From: Streptomyces anulatus
GTDB taxonomy: Bacteria > Actinomycetota > Actinomycetes > Streptomycetales > Streptomycetaceae
Direction of reading: 5' to 3'
DNA length: 64,000 bases
Assembly (NCBI RefSeq): GCF_014650675.1
Contig: NZ_BMVK01000023.1
Location: forward strand, 1-64,000
Shown: positions 60,301-64,000 of the stretch, one piece after another
Layout of the letters: each line of letters begins with the position of its first letter
How positions within the stretch are numbered: position 1 is the first letter of the stretch
Position numbers and translations under genes: made by a program
The notes under the pieces: generated by a model
The model's input: the letters and a program-made list of their open reading frames with translations, nothing else
Databases searched by the model: none
Told to the model about the DNA's origin: nothing

Positions 60301-63300
60301 CGCTCGGGCACGTCTACTTCCTGGGCGGTGTGGAGCGGCGGCGCTACTCGCCGACCGACCTGGACCACCTGGAACTCTCCCAGCGCCACGGCTGCCTGGC
60401 GCTCTTCCACCTCGCTCGGAGCATCGCCGAACTCCGCCCCCAGGGCACCCGTCTGACCGTCGTCACCAACGACAGCCAGCAGACCGACGACGCACTTCCG
60501 ACCGCCAATCCGTTCGCTGCCTCCCTGCACGGCCTGACCCGGACCCTCGCCCGCGAGATGCCGTTCCTGACGGTGGTCGGCGTCGACGTGGCGGGGGCGG
60601 AACTCGCCCACTGCTCCGCGGCGGACACCTGGGACACCTTGCTCGCGCGGATCGACGCCGAGCCGGGTGGGCTCCCCCACGAGGAAGTGGTCCTGCGGGA
60701 CGGGGCCCGCCTGACGAAGCGGCTGATGCCGGTCCGGATGCCCGAAGGGGAGAGGACCCGTTCACCGTTCCGGGCGGGCGGCCGGTATCTCGTCGTCGGG
60801 GGTGCGGGTGGTCTCGGAGCGGCGATCAGCGAGCGGCTGGCCCGGGATTTCGGGGCCCGACTGCTGATCGTGGGCAGGCGCCCCGAAGCCGACCTGCCCG
60901 AGGGGCTGCTGGCCGGGCTGCGCCTGGCGGGCGCCGCGTCGGTCGACTACGCGGCGGCGGACGTGACCGATCCGTCGGCGATGAGGAACGTCGTGAGCCG
61001 GATGCGGGAACGGTTCGGCGGCGTGGACGGAGTGATTCACTCCGCCTTCGTCCTGTCGGACCGGACGATCGCCCGTGCCGACGACGTCTCCTTCACCGAC
61101 GCTCTCGGCCCCAAGGTGCGGGGGACCGTCGCCCTGTGCGACGCCCTGGCGGCGGAACCCCTCGACTTCCTCGCCTTCTTCTCCTCGGCCATCGCCCACA
61201 CCGGCAACCCGGGCCAGTCCAACTACGCCGCCGGCTCCACGTTCCAGGACGCCTACGGGCTGCACCTGGCGAACGCGCTGCACTGGCCGGTGACCGTTCT
61301 CGACTGGGGCTTCTGGGGGGACCAGGGGGCCGTCGCGACCGATGAGCACCGCAGCCGCCTCGCGGAGTGGGGCGTACAGCCCATCTCGTCCGACGAAGGC
61401 TGGCGCTACCTCCGGCAGGCACTGACCGCGGACACCTCCCACGTGGTGCCGTTCAAGGTCTCCGACGCCCTGGCGGAGGTGACGCCCGTCGCCACGAGCG
61501 AGCACCACACCCTGGAACCGTCGGCCACGCCCGCCACGCTCGGCCCGGTCCTCGCCGCGACCCGTGCGGCGGTGCGCGCAGCGGGGGAGCCGTTCGCTCC
61601 GGACTACCTGGACACCGTGGACGAGTACGTACGACAGCTCGTCCGGGAAAAGCTCACCGCCATGGGGCTGCCGGATCCGGCCGGGGACAGCCCGTCCTCG
61701 GACGGCCTCAGGTCCGCCCTCGGAGTCGTACCCGCGCAGCACCGCCTCTTCGACGCGCTCCGCGCCGCACTGGACAGCGCTCATCCTTTCCAACGTCCCC
61801 AGGGGAAGCCCGACGACAGCCACCGGCGGGAAGCCCTCCTGCGGCGGTTCCCCCACCTCGGCCCGACCCTGGACCTGATGGAGGAGTGCGTCGCCGCGCT
61901 CCCCGAGATCCTCACGGGTGCCCGGCGCGGCCTCGACGTGCTCTTTCCCGGAGGCGACGACCGCCGTCTGGCCGCCCTCTACCACGACGATCCCCGTACC
62001 CGGCACTTCAACGCTCTGTGCGCGGCGGCGGTCGCGGAGGCGGTCCGTACCCGGTCGGCTCTTCTGGGCACGGCCACCGCAACGGCTCCGCTGCGCGTCC
62101 TGGAGATCGGGGCGGGCACCGGCGGCACCACCCGGCAGGTGCTGGACGTCCTCGACCGGTTCGCCGACCGGGTCCGCTACGACATCACCGACATCGCGCC
62201 GAGCCTGCTGCTCGGAGCGGAGCGGAGGTTCGGCGCCGGCCGCCCTTACGCCGTGTTCCGCCCGCTCGACATCGCCGCGAACCCGGCCGGACAGGGTTTT
62301 GCCGAGGACCGCTACGACCTCGTCGTCGCCACGAACGTCCTGCACGCGGTCCCTGACGTGCGCGCGGCCCTGGGGCATGTGGCCCGTCTGATGAGGCCGG
62401 GTGCGCTGCTCGTGGTGAACGAGGCGACCCGCGTACTCGACAGCGTCACCCCGGTCTTCGGCCTCACGGACGGCTGGTGGCATGCCCGGGACGAGGAACT
62501 GCGGCTGCCGCACTCGCCCCTGCTCGCCCCCGGCGCCTGGCGCGGCCTGATGACCGAGGCGGGAATGAGAGGCGTCCGGCATTTCGGCGTCGAGGGCTGG
62601 ACGCCGGAGCAGTGCGGTCAGCGGCTCTTCATCGCCGAGCGCGGCCCGTGGGTCCCGGACCCCTCCGTCTCCCCGCGCGCGGAGCGGGCGACGACACCCC
62701 CTCCGACGGTCACCGACAGCGAGACCCCTGCGCATTCGCCCGGGAGCGACGACCTCCTCGAACGGACCGTCGCCCTGCTCACGGAGACATACACCGGACT
62801 GCTGCGCATGGAGAAGGGCGAACTGGAGGCCGGAACACCTCTGATCGCCTATGGGACGGACTCGCTGACCACCATGGAGGCACGCGAGATCCTGGAGCGC
62901 CGCCTCGGGCCGCTGCCCCGGGAAGTCCTCACCACGGGGGAGTCCGTGACGGACATCGCCCGATGGCTCATCGACGCCTGCGGGCCACGGCTGGCGGCAG
63001 CTGTGGCCGGTGGATCCCCCGATCCCGTGGACGACGTCGCGGCTACCCCGGAATCACCCGCTGCCGACGGGCACGACGGAGGCGCGACGCCGGCTCACCG
63101 CGATCCGGCCCCTCGCGCGCGGAATTCCGCCGTCTCCGCCCGCACCCCCCGCCACGAGGCCGTGGAGCCCGTCGCCATCGTCGGTCTGGCGGGACGCTAC
63201 CCCGGAGCCCGCGATCCCGAGACCCTCTGGAGCTTGCTGCTGCACGGTGACGACGCCATCGGGGAGATCCCCGGGACACGGTGGCCGCTGGCCGACCACG

Positions 63301-64000
63301 ACGACCCCACGGGCAGGGCAGCGGGACGCTCCTACCACCGCTGGGGAGCGTTCCTGGAGGACATCGACCGGTTCGACCCGCTGCTCTTCCGGATCTCGCC
63401 GCGGGAGGCGGAGCGGATGGACCCGGCGGAACGCCTGTTCCTGCAGACCGCGTGGGAGGCGCTGGAGGACGCCGGATGGCCGCCCTCGCGGCTGCGATCG
63501 CGGGCCGGAGAGACCGGACGCGCCCGGGTCGGCGTCTTCGTCGGGATGATGCATCACGGGCAGTACCAGCTCCTCGCCACCGAGGAATGGGGGCGGGGCA
63601 ACCGGCTCCAGGCGCCTGCGTCGTCCTGGTCCCTCGCCAACCGCGTCTCCCACACCTTCGGATTCGCCGGTCCCAGCATGACCGTCGACACCGCCTGCTC
63701 CTCCTCCCTGACCGCCCTGCACCTGGCGTCGGCGAGCGTACGGGCGGGGGAGTGCACCACCGCGCTGGTGGGCGGAGTCAACCTCATCCTGCATCCGAGC
63801 CACCATCTCGACCTCGCGACGGCCGGAATGCTCTCCCGCGACGGCCGGAGTCGGGTCTTCGACAGCGAGGCCGACGGCATGGTCACCGGCGAAGGCGTCG
63901 GAGCGGTCGTCGTGAAGAGACTGTCGGACGCCGTCAGGGACGGCGACCGCATAGACGCCTGCGTCCTCGGTTCGGCCGCCAACTCCGACGGGACGGCGGA
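55512..64000 (+). CDS. Trans-AT PKS 3 (partial): KR-ACP of module 6, module 7, KS of module 8
   Basis: GTG 55512 overlaps the previous stop (GTGA). The frame stays open for 2829 codons to the window end, so the gene is incomplete. Domains: N-terminal docking helix (RRRILELVRSGELPAAEAAA); KR4 40-520; ACP6 Ser564; KS7 643-1080 (Cys820); DH 1255-1525 (DHVVDGRPVLAG, His1286; TDAALH, Asp1444/His1448); KR5 1525-1990; C-methyltransferase about 2015-2390 (LEIGAGTGGTTR near 2198); ACP7 Ser2451; KS8 from 2551 (Cys2729). No AT or ER. KR4 reads SDYAAAG and KR5 SNYAAGS, replacing the usual Asn four residues after Tyr; substitutions there are common in trans-AT KRs. The DH keeps His and Asp/His but has Ala for Pro in the first motif. 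Confidence 0.92.
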   Translation, partial: MKEQMSRRRILELVRSGELPAAEAAALIAVGAAPREDAGHGTLPTVRCFAPGWEQGDRSAVSVAGTRAGTVFVLDRTGGGLPTFVPPTGAVLVHATHDAGLHREDDSTYRVGARDESAWARLWRETGLNGPAPERIVIITASGPERCLDAVYPALATLVRERVHDRLAVACVAVGDDRDLSADALGGFCGIAAQEDRRLRMVSLSVDPSADLATLALGELARTDQPLSQVRYDGGGRWVRVMPSVELAWDKEAELADEGVYLVTGGAGGIGLALAELLASRFRARCVLMGRTGEADIPPAALARIQRVGGRARYVSGDVTRLDDVRAAVAVAREEFGPLTGVLHLAGVNADSYIANKAPSAHHGVLDPKVMGARNLDEATRDEPLTSFVLFSSMAAYLGHPGQSDYAAAGRALGGFAARRAAQVAGGHRSGTTVAIGWPLWDGGGMRLSASDELAVATLQGMTAMPAETGLAVMSAALRADRPETVVVYGDGRRIDRFVADRLASGRTSGAVAPSVTPAAVRSEDDDLVRAASAHLVEVVSGLARMRPGQLAPDQEFSALGIDSVMIKRLSVSLEDFLGCPMPVTLLFEHRTVNELARHLATAFEEPLRSALHRPDPLTTGSSTAFAPDAAPAPPAPEGASADEAVAIVGLAGRYPGADDVGDLWELLSGGRDSTGEIPADRWDKDLWHDTGDRRPGSSYGRWGGFLSGVTRFDSLFFSIAPREARRMDPAERLFLEVAWSALEDAGYTRARLHRATRTEEGHALGVFVGTTGLAYGLVGAEEWGKGNPVSAHSMEFSLANRLSYFLDAHGPSMSVDTACSASLTALHLACESLRRGESRMAVAGGAYLNLHPLKYAMLSEQRMMSPDGVCRPFGEGGNGFVPGEGVGAVVLKPLSAALADGDHVHAVIRSTSISHGGRTNGYTVPSPKGHAAVIRSALRRAGVDPRTIGYVEAHGTGTELGDPIEIDGLERAFREYTPDRGFCSIGSVKGNIGHAEAAAGIAGLTKVLLQLRHRKLAPTLHSDPPNPRIDFAATPFRLQRSLEPWHATRGGTPRRAAVSSFGAGGANAHLIVEEFGDREGSLPGAGEEGKEHLILLSARTPDRLTAMAERLARALTRPDAPRPLRDIAHTLRVGREPFAYRRALVVASVDELVERLRQPHEPYEPQHIATAPGDGPAGTSRRSTDELLRALRWRELGDLWARGADIDWTAAPGTSPRPSIVPLPGYPFAGPSHWPSVRPAVRPGSVSDEAVGARGGAPLVEVGNSDGAAEFALDLPPTDPVIADHVVDGRPVLAGVAHLELVRAAAARLTGHGVAALTDVRWRAPLDLDTGAPTVLLTAEGDTVRGQVITRGPDGTTVHATMTASTVPGEPAGRADPAALRSRCTREESANSFYGRAAEQGLAFGPAYRLVRRMYRGDGEAFAELSATPGGGSDWWLEPGATDAALHTLHGAVPFWDEPATLPVSVARVDLVAPSGQARYAHARLVEADPARGTVRCDVDLYDEDGRPLVRFAGLTAVRPARTGSLPAYRPVWRLTGPVWETPGDRSGTTLVFTTERDHGLGAAIVRRAGADARLVDITALASAEAFGRILRELPTLGHVYFLGGVERRRYSPTDLDHLELSQRHGCLALFHLARSIAELRPQGTRLTVVTNDSQQTDDALPTANPFAASLHGLTRTLAREMPFLTVVGVDVAGAELAHCSAADTWDTLLARIDAEPGGLPHEEVVLRDGARLTKRLMPVRMPEGERTRSPFRAGGRYLVVGGAGGLGAAISERLARDFGARLLIVGRRPEADLPEGLLAGLRLAGAASVDYAAADVTDPSAMRNVVSRMRERFGGVDGVIHSAFVLSDRTIARADDVSFTDALGPKVRGTVALCDALAAEPLDFLAFFSSAIAHTGNPGQSNYAAGSTFQDAYGLHLANALHWPVTVLDWGFWGDQGAVATDEHRSRLAEWGVQPISSDEGWRYLRQALTADTSHVVPFKVSDALAEVTPVATSEHHTLEPSATPATLGPVLAATRAAVRAAGEPFAPDYLDTVDEYVRQLVREKLTAMGLPDPAGDSPSSDGLRSALGVVPAQHRLFDALRAALDSAHPFQRPQGKPDDSHRREALLRRFPHLGPTLDLMEECVAALPEILTGARRGLDVLFPGGDDRRLAALYHDDPRTRHFNALCAAAVAEAVRTRSALLGTATATAPLRVLEIGAGTGGTTRQVLDVLDRFADRVRYDITDIAPSLLLGAERRFGAGRPYAVFRPLDIAANPAGQGFAEDRYDLVVATNVLHAVPDVRAALGHVARLMRPGALLVVNEATRVLDSVTPVFGLTDGWWHARDEELRLPHSPLLAPGAWRGLMTEAGMRGVRHFGVEGWTPEQCGQRLFIAERGPWVPDPSVSPRAERATTPPPTVTDSETPAHSPGSDDLLERTVALLTETYTGLLRMEKGELEAGTPLIAYGTDSLTTMEAREILERRLGPLPREVLTTGESVTDIARWLIDACGPRLAAAVAGGSPDPVDDVAATPESPAADGHDGGATPAHRDPAPRARNSAVSARTPRHEAVEPVAIVGLAGRYPGARDPETLWSLLLHGDDAIGEIPGTRWPLADHDDPTGRAAGRSYHRWGAFLEDIDRFDPLLFRISPREAERMDPAERLFLQTAWEALEDAGWPPSRLRSRAGETGRARVGVFVGMMHHGQYQLLATEEWGRGNRLQAPASSWSLANRVSHTFGFAGPSMTVDTACSSSLTALHLASASVRAGECTTALVGGVNLILHPSHHLDLATAGMLSRDGRSRVFDSEADGMVTGEGVGAVVVKRLSDAVRDGDRIDACVLGSAANSDGTA
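57430..62990 (+). other. Module 7: KS7-DH-KR5-MT-ACP7
   Basis: A full set for an alpha-methyl, alpha,beta-unsaturated unit; the trans PfaD-like reductase could saturate it. Order DH-KR-MT is standard for trans-AT modules. Confidence 0.85.
63163..64000 (+). other. Module 8: KS8, cut by window end
   Basis: Starts EPVAIVGLAGRYPGA; active Cys2729 in DTACSSS. The window ends after LGSAANSDGTA, before the two His motifs, so its activity cannot be judged. Confidence 0.8.

Noticed and set aside
1..64000. tRNA, rRNA, riboswitch or replication-origin signals
   Set aside because: None recognised by eye; absence is not proven without a covariance-model search.

Overview
The window is high-GC actinobacterial DNA, almost certainly from a Streptomyces. 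The support is strong third-position GC bias, many GTG starts, XRE, Imm1-like, BTAD/LysM-like and repeat-NTPase proteins typical of that genus, a LAL regulator with a TTA codon, and a large polyketide synthase. No rRNA, tRNA or replication origin was seen.

Bases 1 to about 20,600 are accessory DNA rich in mobile-element debris. Most genes here are broken by single-base frameshifts, truncations or insertions: a CoiA-like remnant broken by a 17-bp tandem duplication, a Tat-signal/XRE-partner protein, a BTAD/LysM-type protein, a DinB fragment, a serine recombinase, a tyrosine integrase and a secreted-nuclease remnant. A two-repeat relic of a type I-E-like CRISPR array lies next to a truncated IS5-family transposase. 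Two further IS5-family units (7941-9579 and 16444-18011) each carry an intact gene of about 200 codons, convergent with the transposase, before the outer inverted repeat. The second unit splits an NTPase/TPR-Sel1 gene exactly: removing the unit and one TTA target copy restores that reading frame. Intact genes among the debris include a secreted protein with an ABC transporter operon (4776-7839), an Imm1-like immunity gene, two other orphan small genes, a TPR protein and an EF-G domain IV-like protein.

Bases 21,220-25,023 hold a membrane protein and an alpha/beta hydrolase (probable operon), then a MarR/GbsR-type repressor divergent from an ABC-2 exporter, with a palindromic operator candidate between them.

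Bases 25,153-64,000 are the left part of a trans-acyltransferase polyketide cluster. A cytochrome P450 and a LuxR-family (LAL) activator precede one long rightward operon: two tandem MarR/GbsR-like regulators, a PfaD-like trans enoyl reductase, a single malonyl-type trans-AT, and three giant AT-less PKS genes. The first PKS starts with an unusual loading region (two MaoC-like hotdog domains, an SDR reductase, an FkbH domain, ACP), which suggests a starter made from a glycolytic phosphoglycerate and probably converted to lactyl. Visible order: loading; M1 KS-KR-ACP; M2 KS-KR-ACP; M3 KS | DH-ACP; M4 KS-KR-ACP; M5 KS-MT-ACP; M6 KS | KR-ACP; M7 KS-DH-KR-MT-ACP; M8 KS... (cut by the window end). 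Bars mark protein boundaries inside modules. No thioesterase, beta-branching cassette or end of cluster is in view, and I cannot name the product.
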